A stretch of 64,000 nucleotides of DNA from Hysterangium stoloniferum (GCA_015178975.1 WHVD01000067.1:186001-250000); one strand, 5' to 3'. Counted from the first letter of the stretch, positions 35,801 to 47,800 are shown. Made by a program: numbers and translations. Notes: generated by a model from the sequence alone, not told the origin.

Positions 35801-36847
35801 CAACACGACGTCCACCGACAATCAAGACGCCTTGCCAATAGCTCCTTCCTTTGGACGCTTTTGGCTGTAATTCTACCTCGGGTTTAGGAAACCCGAAACG
35901 ATGGCAGTAATAATCCATGAACGTTCGTGCACGCTCATAACCGACCTTCGAACCATCTGGGAGCAGTATATTTTCATCATGTGGAGCGACTGGAACCTCG
36001 GATTCTAGCTTCGCCGACTTGACAAACTGAGGGAGGCGCGAAGCCAGACGCTCCCTCTTCTTTGGTTTTTTTATCTATGGACGACGATTTTTTCGATATA
36101 AAAATTGATAAAAATATGAAATGTAACGCACAAGACCTCTCTGTAACAATTGGAAATACACAGATATAGCGGCGAGCTGCACCGCTTCATTTTTGTTTAT
36201 CCCATCACCCACGCCAGTGATGTTGGGGTGCACGTTGATAGTACAACTAATGACATATTAAGCGATCGAATAATTAAATATTCGAAGCAAGCGCACCGAA
36301 AGCATAGTATGCCTTCAACAGTCCCTTTTACTTCTTGGACCCTAGGCGGCTTAACCGTCCACTGCGCCTGATAATTCCACACAGCGGATTTAGGATTATC
36401 TAAAGACTCTTGTCGTACATATTCATCTCCTGGATAATAATTGGCCGAAACGTGATTGAGGTCGTGAACGGGCGGAGATAGTGAGCCCTGTTTAGCAGAG
36501 GGAGAAGAATGGTCGGTGAGGGCTTTTAACCATTCAGGCTTATCTTGAACTTCCTCCATAGAATCATAAGCTGTATGTGAGCGTGGATATATTACTGGTA
36601 TTTTCTTCACTGTCTGCACTGCGGTATGCATGTGTCTGGTGTTGGATGTATTCTTTTTTTGCTTGACTTTTAGGGCCTGACTGTCCGGCGATTGTTGAGC
36701 AGGGGACATCGGGGATGAGGCGTCAGAGATAAACCTTTTCTGGGGCACCAGATGATTAATGAGAGAGGGGGATGTCGATGAGGATTGTATGTGTGGGTGT
36801 TGCATGAGAAGGCGCCCCTGCCTGCAGACAACGCGAGCCCAAGTCAT
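32585..36847 (-). CDS. DExH-box RNA helicase with two dsRNA-binding folds, DHX30-like, probably mitochondrial
   Basis: The ATG at 36847 gives a basic, acid-free leader (MTWARVVCRQGRLLMQ) that looks like a mitochondrial presequence. A 50-nt intron then joins to CTINVHPNITGVGDGINKNE followed by AVQLAAISVYFQLLQRGL, a dsRNA-binding fold. A second one follows near YWQGVLIVGGRRVGIGSAMS. The helicase core has Walker A ATGSGKTTQ, DEVHERD (DExH), MSATIDP, TNIAETSITIPDV and NQRAGRAGRHRPG, then HA2 and OB-fold regions. Minus strand: the C-terminus uses a final 55-nt intron (donor GTAACT near 32722), giving SAPPLTFTRRPLKQS and a stop at 32585-32587. The frame that reads through that intron stops earlier at 32646. 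DHX30 and relatives act in mitochondrial ribosome biogenesis. Targeting and role are inference; the helicase class is sure. Confidence 0.88.
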
Positions 36848-37077
36848 AGAAGGCCAGTGTACGCTGAATAATATATTGTGATAAAAGTTGCTATATAGGG
36901 GACACGACGTACGACCTGTCGACCGGCTTTGCGATTTCAGGAATATCGGAAGCTGAAAATTTGGGTCACCCGATATTCCCACGCCTCAAAAAGCATACAT
37001 GGATTACGTAATATTACGCTGTTACAGGTTTATTGGCATACAAGTTCAAAAAAAGTAAGCTCAAGACCGTACAGTAC

Positions 37078-38493
37078 CTAGGAGGGTTGTCCTAGGTCTG
37101 TCCCCTGCGTACCACTGTCACAAGTACTCTTCCCGCTCTGCCGCCGACTCCAAAAATCGTGTGGCTGAAGCAACTGATCACCTAGCATATTTGCCGTTGG
37201 ACTATCATTTTGCACAAGCCTGGCAAGAGTAAATAGATCCAACAATTGAGCTCGTGAATCAGGATAGACAAAACAGTAACCCAATTCTCGTCCCTGTGAA
37301 ATGAACACCAGTGATCGATATCGGCCATCCTAGTGTTATAAGGATACACTAACATGTTCACGAAGAACGGCAACTACCCATTCACGACGTGGCCGTTCAG
37401 AGGACATCTGACGTTCCGCTTCCATAACTAAGTCTGCGCTGTCCGTTTCATCGTCTTCAGTCCATTGTTTTCGAGGGGACTGTGCGATTGCACGTTTCCC
37501 AATTAAATCGGAAAGCCACTCAGTCCACAGGTCAATCTTGGGTCCATCCCGACCAATGCGTTTGAAAAACCATCGTAACCGCTCCCAATCACCGCTATTA
37601 CCCCGCCATATAGGTACATCGATAAATTGAGAAGAAGCCGCAGTCGCACTATCTCCAGTGTCTTCGTGTCCAGACTCCGTGGCTGCTTCCGCTTCAAGCC
37701 GCGCGTCAGAGGGGTGCATCATAAGTCGCACCCATCTACGCCTGCGGACAAACCCGCCTGTGCTTAGCCATCCAACTCTCGCACGCCAATGGCGGCGCCT
37801 GAAAAACCAGTTATACTCGAATCTAGAAGGATCAATCAGTATGCCGAATATGACATAGAAGTTCTCCTGAGTATACTCCTTACCCGTCATGTTGCACGTC
37901 TCCGTCCCCGCGCATATCCACCAGCCATGATTTAGACACCCAACGCCATGTCGGATCGGGAAGTGGATATGTTTGGAGAGTGACGTTCGGTATCCTGCCA
38001 GGCCGCTTGCTGGAAGGTGTGCTGTCTCCTGGGTTTGGAAGCGTAAATGGGGGCGGATCTCGTGGAAGCAAGGAACGGCTGGAATAATATGGGGTTGAGA
38101 ATATTGTCAATCTTCATATCATTAGTAAACTTATCACTGAAGATAAACAGGGACGACAGGACCATACCCGCGTTGATTCTCATAAACAATTGCCCACCTA
38201 AACAGATCCACTTGACCTACACTCTCCTCAATGTTCCTCTTGTCATTGAATTCGACACTCAAAGTATCATTTTCTGTAGCTGACGGCATAACTCGAGCCG
38301 TTCCCTTGTCTTTCCCCTCCTTAAAATCCGTGCGAGACCTCTTACAGTTCATTGATAACAACGAGAACCGTGAAGCCTTCCTTTTGACAATTCCCTGCAC
38401 ACGTTTCCTTGCTCCGTCAGCTAATTCTGGTTCACTTGGCTGCATCCATTCTGGAGGCTCGGGGTGTGCTGTCGGGGAGTTGGAAGACTCCAT
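37078..38493 (-). CDS. Dysferlin (DysF) domain protein, Spo73/Pex23-like
   Basis: The ATG at 38493 gives MESSNSPTAHPEPPEWMQPS and a basic, Ser-rich leader. The DysF module starts at FRWAIVYENQRG and continues across an intron to a Pro-rich part (YSSRSLLPRDPPPFTLPNP) and the conserved DPTWRWVSKSWLVDMRGDGD. It then continues to FEYNWFFRRRHWRARVGWLS and VRRRRWVRLMM. The repeated Trp/Arg pattern is the DysF hallmark. A tail follows (EWVVAVLREH), which a 70-nt intron joins to GRELGYCFVYPDSRAQLLDL and the stop at 37078. Fungal DysF proteins include the peroxins Pex23, Pex24 and Pex30 and meiotic Spo73. I see no membrane helix, so it resembles the soluble Spo73 type more than the Pex30 type. Its start codon is only 56 bp from that of REV3. 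Confidence 0.78.
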
Positions 38494-38548
38494 GCGATCA
38501 CTGAGGAGATCATTGCGAAGCACGTGACCGCGTCTAGGTTGGCCTCAC
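38494..38548. promoter_or_regulatory. 55-bp divergent promoter with a CACGTG box
   Basis: Just 55 bp lie between the start codons of the dysferlin-domain gene (minus) and REV3 (plus). CACGTG is at 38521-38526, in the middle. Both 5' leaders must be extremely short or overlap each other's coding region. Confidence 0.55.
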
Positions 38549-41500
38549 ATGCGTATCCGACTGGACAACATTGACCATACTCTGGCTCACCCGGGATCTC
38601 TCGACGATTCAACTCTTCCGAAGGTTCCTGTAATTCGTATATTTGGCTTGACTTCTACCGGCTTGCGTGCTTGTCTCCATGTTCATCAAGTGTATCCTTA
38701 CTTCTTTATTGATTATTATGGCTCACTCAATCCGGACCGAGGTATGCTGTATTTTCTTCAGGAATCTCCATTTTAATGGCATTGAATCAGTTAAAACATA
38801 CATACATAAGCTCACTAAATCACTAAATCACGCAATCGCACTCTCCCTTCATCGTAATCCTCATGGTTCCAATGCACAATACATCCGGGCAATTATCTTA
38901 GTGAAGGGAGTTCCCTTCTATGGTTTTCATACTGTCTACCAGCCCTATCTCAAGGTAATACTTGCTGATCCTACCTGGGTCTCACGGTCCGTCACAATAT
39001 TGCAATCCGGCGGGGTAATGGGAACAAAATTCAAAACATACGAGAACCACCTCAGCTACTATTTACAATTCATGTGTGATTACGGGCTCTATGGCTGTGG
39101 GTGGGTGGACTTAGGTGACGAAGTATACCTACGTGGAAAAGACACAGACCGTCTAGAAGCCGACGACGAGCGCATTGAAAACCTCAAGCTTCTACCATCC
39201 CCATATTTTAGGCAGTCGCATCTTCCGTTAGAGCTTGATACATGCGCTCATCAAATTCAAAACCGACATATCATCGAAGCGCGCGATTTCCATTCAACTT
39301 TACGTATTCCTGCCTCGAATCCTTCTGCAGAACCTCTGGTGCATAGTGTACGCGAACTCTGGGAAGATGAGCGCCGTCGTCGCATTGCCAAGGGACTTTC
39401 CGCTTCGCCTGATATGCCAAAGCTTCTCAGCGAGCGTAAGCGAGGCAAAGGAGGGAAATGGGTTGACCTTGACAGATTACAAGCTATTGTAGATGATAAG
39501 TGTGAACGAGAAACAAAAGAAGGTAGAGTCTATCGAGAACGTAACAAATCCTGGGAAAAGTGGGTTATGAGCACCTTTGAGAGCGTCGAAGCGTTGTGGG
39601 ACTCTAGCAGAAGAACCTGGAAACCTACTCGTGATGGCAAAGAAGACAAGATACCTTCCGGGGATTGGAGTCTTATGACGACTCATGATAAGGCAGATGA
39701 TACCGCCGAACTTGATGTTGACGAAAATTTGCTGTCAAGTCAAGGCATGGATAAGCTTATGAGAGATGAAGAACAGCAAGACGCAATACCAGACAAGGAA
39801 GATCAGAACGACGAAGAAGATGACCCTGGGTAATTAAATCTCCTTGTAGTAAATGAACTCTCTCATGAGACCTTTAGAGACGACCCAATTGCAGAGGATG
39901 GATTTCCCCCTGAACTACAAAGTCAAGAAGAGCTCCAAAACCAGGAGATGGATGATTTCTTTTGTTCAAAGCCAAGGTCTCTTCCTGTTCTCCAATCTGA
40001 ACCGCTTGCTTCCGATAAAGGAATCTTCAAACCTGAAAACCCCTCCTTACTTTATTCGAGTCCTTCCTCAGGGGCAAAATTAACAGAGAATAGGAATAGC
40101 TTTTATGAGGCCCAAAGGACTGATGCTCAGTCGTCCCTTTCTATTACTCCCGTTGCTAACGATACTCTGAATGTTGCTTCAACGTTTTCAACCTCGCCTA
40201 CTGATCATGCAATCACTCACTTGGGATCATTTCTTACCAGTAGCTCAAGTAGAACTTCGGCGACGAATTTCTCTCAAGGTACTGAAGGGCTACGTGCTCC
40301 TAAGAATGGAAGAATAGAACCAGTTGATTCAGAACTGAAGTCGCCTTCTGATGTGGAAGACTCGCAAACTTTCACAACGGAAGTGATTGGCTCTTCGACC
40401 CGCCAGCAACTTATCTATGCATTATCTCCCCCTAGTACCTCTTCCTTGCTTAATAGTATTCCAGCATATGATATGGTACATAAAGAGTACCGTGATCCGT
40501 ATTACAGTCAGTCAGAGGACCTACCGGAACGACCAAGAGAGTACGCTGGCTTGGTCTTTGATTTGACACGCGGCACAGGGACCACATTTCTTCCCCCATG
40601 GGCTAGCGAAGAGGCCGACAATGTAAAAACTGAGCTGTTGGGGGACGAAGGTGTGACAGGTTGGGAGTATGCAGGCTGGCCACCCAACAGGCAGAGGGTG
40701 GTCCAATGGTTAAGAGATAATCGAGAGGCTCAAAACTTGGGGAAGTATAACGTAAAGGAGGAAAGATTCAAGAGAAAGACACACGTGAGCCCTTTTCACC
40801 TCTTTGCATTCCCCTTATGACTGCAACTGATGACCTGTAGATTGAAGGACAAACTCAAGAAAATATTTATGGATTCGGAGCAACCTTAGATCAACATGTT
40901 GATTCAACGCGTGAAAAACAGAATATGTCAATTCTTGCATTAGAAGTATTTGGTAAGCTGTCTTCCAGTATAATAAACTCTTCCATAAATAAATGTGGGA
41001 TTTAGCGAAAAATTCAAACGGGAAAGTCCCTAATCCCCTCGAAGACGAGGTCTCCATCGTTTTTTATTCCTTTCAAAATCAAGATGTCACGGAAATATCG
41101 TCATTCAAGCTTAGAACTGGTATCATTTTTGTCACATCCCAGGGATTTGATGTCCGTATGGCGCATGGTGCTCAAGATGTCAGCGCAGTGTCATGCGAAC
41201 TTGATCTCATAAACTCATTAATCGATCTTGTGTTGGAGTTGGATCCGGATATAGTGGCGGGATGGGAGGTTCAGGCGGCCTCGTGGGGTTACCTTGAAGC
41301 CAGAGGACGGACATTTGGTGCGAAAAGCGGCATTTCTTAGATTTATTTTCCCGTCGTTCCTGACAGGTCGTGAAGGGCTTGACGTCGCTGATTCGATAGG
41401 TCGGGCGCCTGCGCGACATATGGGAGGTGGTTCCGACAGTTGGGGAATGAGAACTACCTCGACCTTCAAAGTTACTGGACGACATGTGCTCAACGTCTGG

Positions 41501-44251
41501 CGTCTAATGCGGGCAGAATTGTCACTCACAAGCTATAGTTTCGAAAGCGTCGCCTTTCATTTGTTACATAGGCGGTGCGTGCAAGGAAAGTACACTTTCA
41601 TATTTCACTCATCCACGTATCTCAGTGTACCGAGGTATACGGCACTCACTTTGACTAAATGGTTCAACAGCGAGATTCCTGCTGAATTAGTTCGTGTATT
41701 CAAGTATTTTTTAGATCGAAACCGCGTGTTATTGGAAATATTGGATGCGGCAGAAGTAGTGACTAAAACTGCGTAAGGATGGATGTTGCTGACATCATTT
41801 CACAACAAACTCAAACCTTGGAATGTTCAGGGAATTTGCTAGGGTATTTGGCATAGACTTTTTCTCCGTCATCAGTCGCGGATCACAATTCAAAGTTGAA
41901 TCATTTATGTTTCGAATAGCCAAGCCAGAGAGTTTTGTATTGATATCTCCAACCAAGAATGATGTATGTTTCTGTGTTAGAATGTATGTTTATCATCTAA
42001 AATTTCATTTTCAGGTAGGAAAACAAAATGCAGCCGAATGTATGCCACTAATCATGGAACCGTATTCTGCCTTCTACAAAGGCCCTCTTGTTGTACTTGA
42101 TTTTCAATCATTATACCCCTCTGTGATGATTGCATATAATTATTGCTATTCTACCTGTCTTGGACGTGTTCAGAATTTCAAGGGGAAAAACAAATTGGGC
42201 ATCACAGATCTGGATAATCCGCCTGGTCTACTCAGCACCTTAAAGGAACACTTAACCAGTCCGTTTCGAGGCTCTGTTTTATTTTTTTGTGCGGTCTGAT
42301 CATATGTTTAGTTTCTCCAAATGGTATAATGTTTGTCAAACCTGAGGTCAGACGAGGTCTACTGGGACGGATGTTGACAGAACTTTTGGAAACCAGAGTC
42401 ATGGTCAAACAAGGGATGAAGGCCGCTCGCGGCGACAAGGTTCGTCTTGACATTTTGATCCTACGTTCGACTTCATCTCGCACTGTATAGGCACTGCTAC
42501 AAGTTCTTGAAGCTCGACAACTCAGCCTTAAATACATCGCGAATGTGACTTATGGATATACCAGCGCAACGTTTTCAGGACGGATGCCTGCAGTCGAAAT
42601 TGCTGATGCGATCGTCCAATCTGGAAGAGAGACTTTGGAGAAGGTAAGTAAATAACGGCTGACCCCCAGCTCGTAGCCCAAATGGCATACATATATTTTT
42701 TGACATCTTCGCTACACATCCACAGGCGATTGAGGCAATCGAGTCGACAAAAAAGTGGGGAGGGAGAGTGGTATATGGAGATACGGACTCGCTTTTCATA
42801 TATCTACAGGGAAAAACTAAGGAGCAAGCCTTTCTTATCGGAAATGAGATGGCTGATGCCATCACGGCTCAGAATCCAGCGCCTATTAAACTGAAATTCG
42901 AGAAGGTATTAGCTTCGGCCTGATAAAGCATACTCTCTATTCACGTTTTACGCAGGTTTATTTGCCATGCGTCCTCATGGCCAAGAAACGTTATGTTGGC
43001 TTTAAGTATGAACGTCCCGATGACGCTGAGCCTACATTTGATGCGAAGGGTATTGAGACTGTCAGGCGAGATGGTATCCCTGCACAACAGAAGATGGTGG
43101 AGAGATGCTTGAAGTGAGTCAAGAATGATGTTATGATCTAACACTGTTTTTTACTGTGCATCAGGATGCTTTTTCGGACACAGGACCTTAGTGCTATCAA
43201 AGAATATTGTCAAATGTCTTGGAAAAGCATACTTGAGGGTACTGTATCTGTTCAAGATTTTATTTTCGCGAAAGAAGTCAAGCTTGGCACGTATAGGTTA
43301 GTATATTTGTATTATATAATTTATATTACCACAGGATATTCATGTCGAGCCCATATGTTGTTAGTGACAAGGGACCACCCCCCCCAGGAGCTGTCGTTGC
43401 TGGAAGGCGCGTCCTTCAAGACCCCAATGACGAGCCACAATACGGAGAACGTATCCCCTATGTTATCATACGTGGAGAGCCTGGCATGAAATTGGTTGAT
43501 CGAGCTGTTCCCCCTGAAGAGCTACTTCATAATAGGTATGAATTTCATACCCAGCGATGACAACTCAAATTAATCGAATTCAGCAACAAGCATATCGACG
43601 CCGAATATTATATATCACGAGTATTGATCCCGCCATTGGAACGTATTTTCAACTTGATAGGTGCTGACGTTAGGAGCTGGTATAACGCCATGATAAAAGG
43701 CGTTGTTGCAGATAATGCAGAAGGCTTCCTAGGCTCTCCAAACAAAATTAAAAAAGACGAGGAAGATGAAGACCACATGATTGGAGCAGAAGAGATAGCT
43801 GCAATAGACTCCCATTATCGCAGCAATCGCTGCGTGCTGTGCAAGAAACCTACTGAAGAAGGTAATGAGCAGTAGTCCAGATTCTCCTGCTAGTTTCTTT
43901 CTGACATCTAACACAGTAGTGTGCGAACTCTGCATTCGAAATCCGGAGGAGTCCTTATATGCATTGTTGGCACGAGTGCATGAAGTGGAACACAGGTTGT
44001 CAACGACCCATGCAATATGTCGGAGCTGCACCCTAAGCCCCATGGCTGTAAGCATCAAATGTGAATCTATGGATTGCCCGTGGCTTTATGCTCGTAAGAA
44101 GGCTGAAGAAGAGGGCCATTTTTTGGAGGGTGCAGCAGAGCTAATAGAAAAGATCGAAAGTCTGGCTCAAGGCGCACCAAAGCCCAAACTAGTTACCATA
44201 AGTACTAGTAGTGATCATCCCGATAGTTCAGAATATGATACATTAGCTTAG
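38549..44251 (+). CDS. REV3: REV3, catalytic subunit of DNA polymerase zeta (translesion synthesis)
   Basis: The ATG at 38549 gives RIRLDNIDHTLAHPG and the N-terminal IRIFGLTSTGLRACLHVHQV. A long acidic, Ser-rich middle follows. The inactive-exonuclease-type region includes DLVLELDPDIVAGWEVQAAS and HVLNVWRLMRAELSL. Polymerase motif A is VLDFQSLYPSVMIAYNYCYS, motif B is KYIANVTYGYTSATFSGRMP and motif C is VVYGDTDSLFIY. The C-terminus carries CysA pairs (CVLC, CELC) and CysB (CRSC, then KCESMDC), the second of which holds an iron-sulfur cluster in this family and contacts accessory subunits. A 49-nt intron near 41318 joins RTFG to REGLDVADSIG. About eleven introns are present and no break was seen. 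The enzyme extends past lesions, causing most damage-induced mutation in fungi. Confidence 0.95.
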
Positions 44252-44271
44252 TTTAAAAAAAAATCAATTTA

Positions 44272-44649
44272 TAGTCTGGATCTACTGACCCGGAAGTCAC
44301 CATTCTGGCAGACGCTTGGAATATAAATTATTAAAACTTTTGGTAATTTATATCCAAATTTTGGTTCGTGCAATCATATTAATTTGATTATTTGTAGCCT
44401 CACCACCCCTCACTTTCACTAGGCGAGTAACTTTGTAGAACGCTGATACCTATGCGATTGTTTACCGTGGACCAGCCTAACCACTTAATATATAGAACCA
44501 CCACTCAAAGATCTATTCGTATCATCCAAGCCTTGTTTCCATACCCAACACTTTGTAGCTTATTGCATACCCAGTATACATACTCATGGATAAGAATATC
44601 TCATATTCGAAGTTCATGTGTGTCAGCGAAATTTGTTTGTGGCTAGACC
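44272..44649 (+). pseudogene. Copy B: decayed duplicate of the helicase 3' end and its downstream spacer
   Basis: The sequence starts with CTGGATCTACTGACCCGG, matching the helicase coding region for LDLLTRD. It continues through a changed version of the final intron (GTAATTTATATCC to TTATTTGTAG) and the following exon start (CACCCCTCACTTTCACTAGG). It then lacks about 65 bp of coding sequence and resumes in the helicase-SLA2 spacer (CACTTTGTAGCTTATTGC) up to GGCTAGACC. Small indels and a frameshift mean it cannot encode the helicase tail. It begins about 20 bp after the REV3 stop, so it probably now supplies REV3's 3' end, and it ends 180 bp before the AP-2 alpha ATG. Confidence 0.75.
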
Positions 44650-44681
44650 ATTGGTCAAGTTATTTATAGAATGCCATTGCG

Positions 44682-44687
44682 CACGTG
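44682..44687. promoter_or_regulatory. CACGTG box upstream of AP-2 alpha
   Basis: CACGTG followed by AT lies 143 bp before the AP-2 alpha ATG, just past the end of duplicated segment B. It is the same core as in the DDB1, coiled-coil gene and REV3/DysF promoters. Confidence 0.45.
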
Positions 44688-44829
44688 ATCGATCCCATAG
44701 TGCTTCGAGCCGTTCAACTTCACCAGGATTGCAAGGTATTTGCCACTGTGGCTAAGGCTAACGTTGGAAGGAACCGCTGTGAATCATTGACAACAGCATT
44801 GCAAAAGTCGACTATCACTTTTGGACTCC

Positions 44830-47800
44830 ATGGCGTCTTCCATGCGTGGACTGACACAGGTCGGCAATACCGTATCTATGTCTGGCCATACTCTTACAAT
44901 CTTGTTATGGGCTAGTTCATAGCGGACATTCGTGGGGCACGGGTCCGTGAACTTGAAGAGAAACGGATAAATAAAGAGATGGCTAATATCCGGAAGAAGT
45001 TCAAAGGTGCGTCGACACATTATTACGTAGTCCGCAATAGCTTATTCCACTGCTGCAGACGGCAATTTGGATGGGTATCAGAAGAAAAAGTGAGGCTTTC
45101 TATACACTGTGGCAGATATGGGCTAACATGCAGCTTAAAGATATGTTTCCAAGATAATATTTACCTACATTCTTGGTTATAAAGTTGACGTCGGTCATAT
45201 GGAGGCTGTGAACCTCATATCAAGCAATAAGTACAGTGAAAAGCAGATCGTGAGCCTTTTCCGGCAACGGAGAAAACGCACTGCTTACATCCCACTAGGG
45301 ATACCTTGCCGTTACCCTTTTGATGCACGAAAATTCCGATTTTCTTCGTCTCGTGGTCAATTCGATCCGTAAAGACTTGGATGAAATAAATGAGATCAAC
45401 AATTGTCTTGCTCTCCATGCCATTGCCAATGTCGGAGGAAGCGAGATGGCCGAGGCATTAGTAGAAGATGTGCACCGTTTATTAATATCGCCGTATGCTA
45501 GTACTATCATCTGTATTCCTTCTCTAATTCGCACATATCAGGACTTCTCAGAGCTTTGTTAAAAAGAAGGCTGCCTTAACACTTTTACGACTTTATCGGA
45601 AACATCCAGACGTTATACCAGCCACAGAATGGGCATTGCGTATAATTTCGATCATGGATGACGATGATCTAGTCAGCCTTTCTTTCTAATCTACCCTGTG
45701 TCTCTTGAATTGACCATCTATAGGGCGTGGTCGTGTCAGTGACTAGCCTAGTAATGGCGCTCGCTCAGGATCATCTAGATGCATATGCCGTATGTTATCA
45801 AAAAGCTGTAGACCGACTGAACAAGGTATTTATCATTCGTTGAAGACAATGAAATATTCAATAATGTTTCTATTACTTAAGCTTGTCATTGAGCATGAAT
45901 ATTCGGCCACATACGCTTATTATAAAGTACCTTCCCCGTGGTTACAAGTTAAGCTTCTGCGGCTATTACAATATTACCCGCCGACCGGTAAGTTTCATCG
46001 GTTTGCCTTATTTCATATATATTTATAGTGCATACAGGGGATCCAACTCTCAAGGATGTCCTTCAGCGGGTTTTACAAACTATTATGGAAACTGCTGGGG
46101 GCGAACAAATCAAAAACGTTCAGCACAGTAACGCTCTAAATGCCGTTTTATTCGAGGCCATTGGACTTGCTATTCATCTCGACACCAATTCACCCTTAGT
46201 TTCCTTGGCCGCAAACCTTCTGGCTCGCTTTATTCTTTCGAAGGAAACAAATGTTCGCTACCTAGGTTTGGATACCATGGCGCATTTGGCGGCACGTGCG
46301 GATTCATTAGAACCTATTAAAAGACAACAGAAAACTATTATTCTGTCTCTTCGGGATAAGGACATCAGCGTTCGACGACGCGCCCTCGATCTTCTGTACA
46401 GCATGTGCGACGTGGACAACGCTGAGGTGGTAGTCGAAGAATTGCTCCGTTACCTCCGTGTCGCAGATTACGCACTACGGGAAGAGCTGGTGCTTAAGAT
46501 TGCAATTTCAACTGAAAAATTTGCCACTTCTTATAAGTGGTATGTTGATACTATTCTTCAATTGATCAGTGCTGCTGGGGATCATGTGGGGGATGAAGTC
46601 TGGTATCGTGTTGTTCAAATCACTACAAACACAGAGGACCTGCAAGAATATGCAGCGAAAGCGATTTTCGAGCATTTGAAATCACCAGCTGCTCATGAAA
46701 GTTTGGTTAAAATCGGCGGTAAGAAGACACAAAATAACGTGTGTCCTATACTCACACCTTATAGGTTACATTCTGGGTGAATATGGACATTTAATTGCGA
46801 ACGAACCTGGATACAGTCCGTATGAGCAGTTCATGTCGCTGCATTCCAAATCCCAGTATTGCTCTGCACCTGCTCGTGCTCTCCTCCTATCGACGTATAT
46901 CAAATGGGTAAACGTCTTTCCAGAAATCAAGATGCATCTCGTAGGCGTCTTCGAGCGGTATCGCCATGTACTGGACTCTGAACTGCAACAACGAGCATGC
47001 GAATACTTTGCGCTGGCCAATCGACCAGAAGAGGACGAACTACTCGCAAATATCTGTGATGCAATGCCACCTTTCCCGCCACGCGAATCAGCCCTTCTTA
47101 ATCGTCTTAATCGCAAGCATGAAGATACTGAAGATAAACGGACATGGATCATTGGGGGAAAGGATGCCAATCTTGACCGGGTAGTTATTCGCCAGAAGGC
47201 CGCAGCAGATGCCACTGATGGGCATATGAACGGGGCCAAACCAACTGACGATGCTTCTGACATCATGAGTTCTCTTGCTGGTCTCGATTTGTCTTCACCA
47301 TCCCCTTCTGCAGCAAACGAGTCGAAACCATTTGCAGGCGAATCTCCAACTCCCGCTAGTGCAGCTACCAAATTAACTGCAGCGTCCGTGATACAGGGAC
47401 CACAAGTCGATCGATGGTTCGAAAAACTTTGTCATTCAAGTGAAGGTGTTCTCTACGAGGATGTACAGATTCAAATGGGCATCAAGTCTGAATATCATGG
47501 CCATGTGGGGCGGGTCGCCATATACGTGGGCAACAAAGTGGCCTCACCCCTCACATCTTTCACGGCAACAATCACAGTTGCAGACCCCCAAGCATTGTCT
47601 GCGTCGTTCGCGAAAATACCACAAAATACCATTAATCCCCGAGCGCAGACACAACAACTACTGCAGGTTGAGTGCAAGAAAGTTTTCACCACGCCACCTA
47701 TTCTAACAGTGTCGTTTATTGCGGGATCCCACCAAAGTCTAACGGTTCGCCTGCCGATCATCGTCACGAAGTTCTTCGAGCCAGTAAAGCTCGGACCCGC

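Noticed and set aside
46766-47371. 201-codon minus-strand frame inside AP-2 alpha
   Set aside because: It is antisense to the conserved trunk and hinge of alpha-adaptin, with composition explained by the opposite strand.
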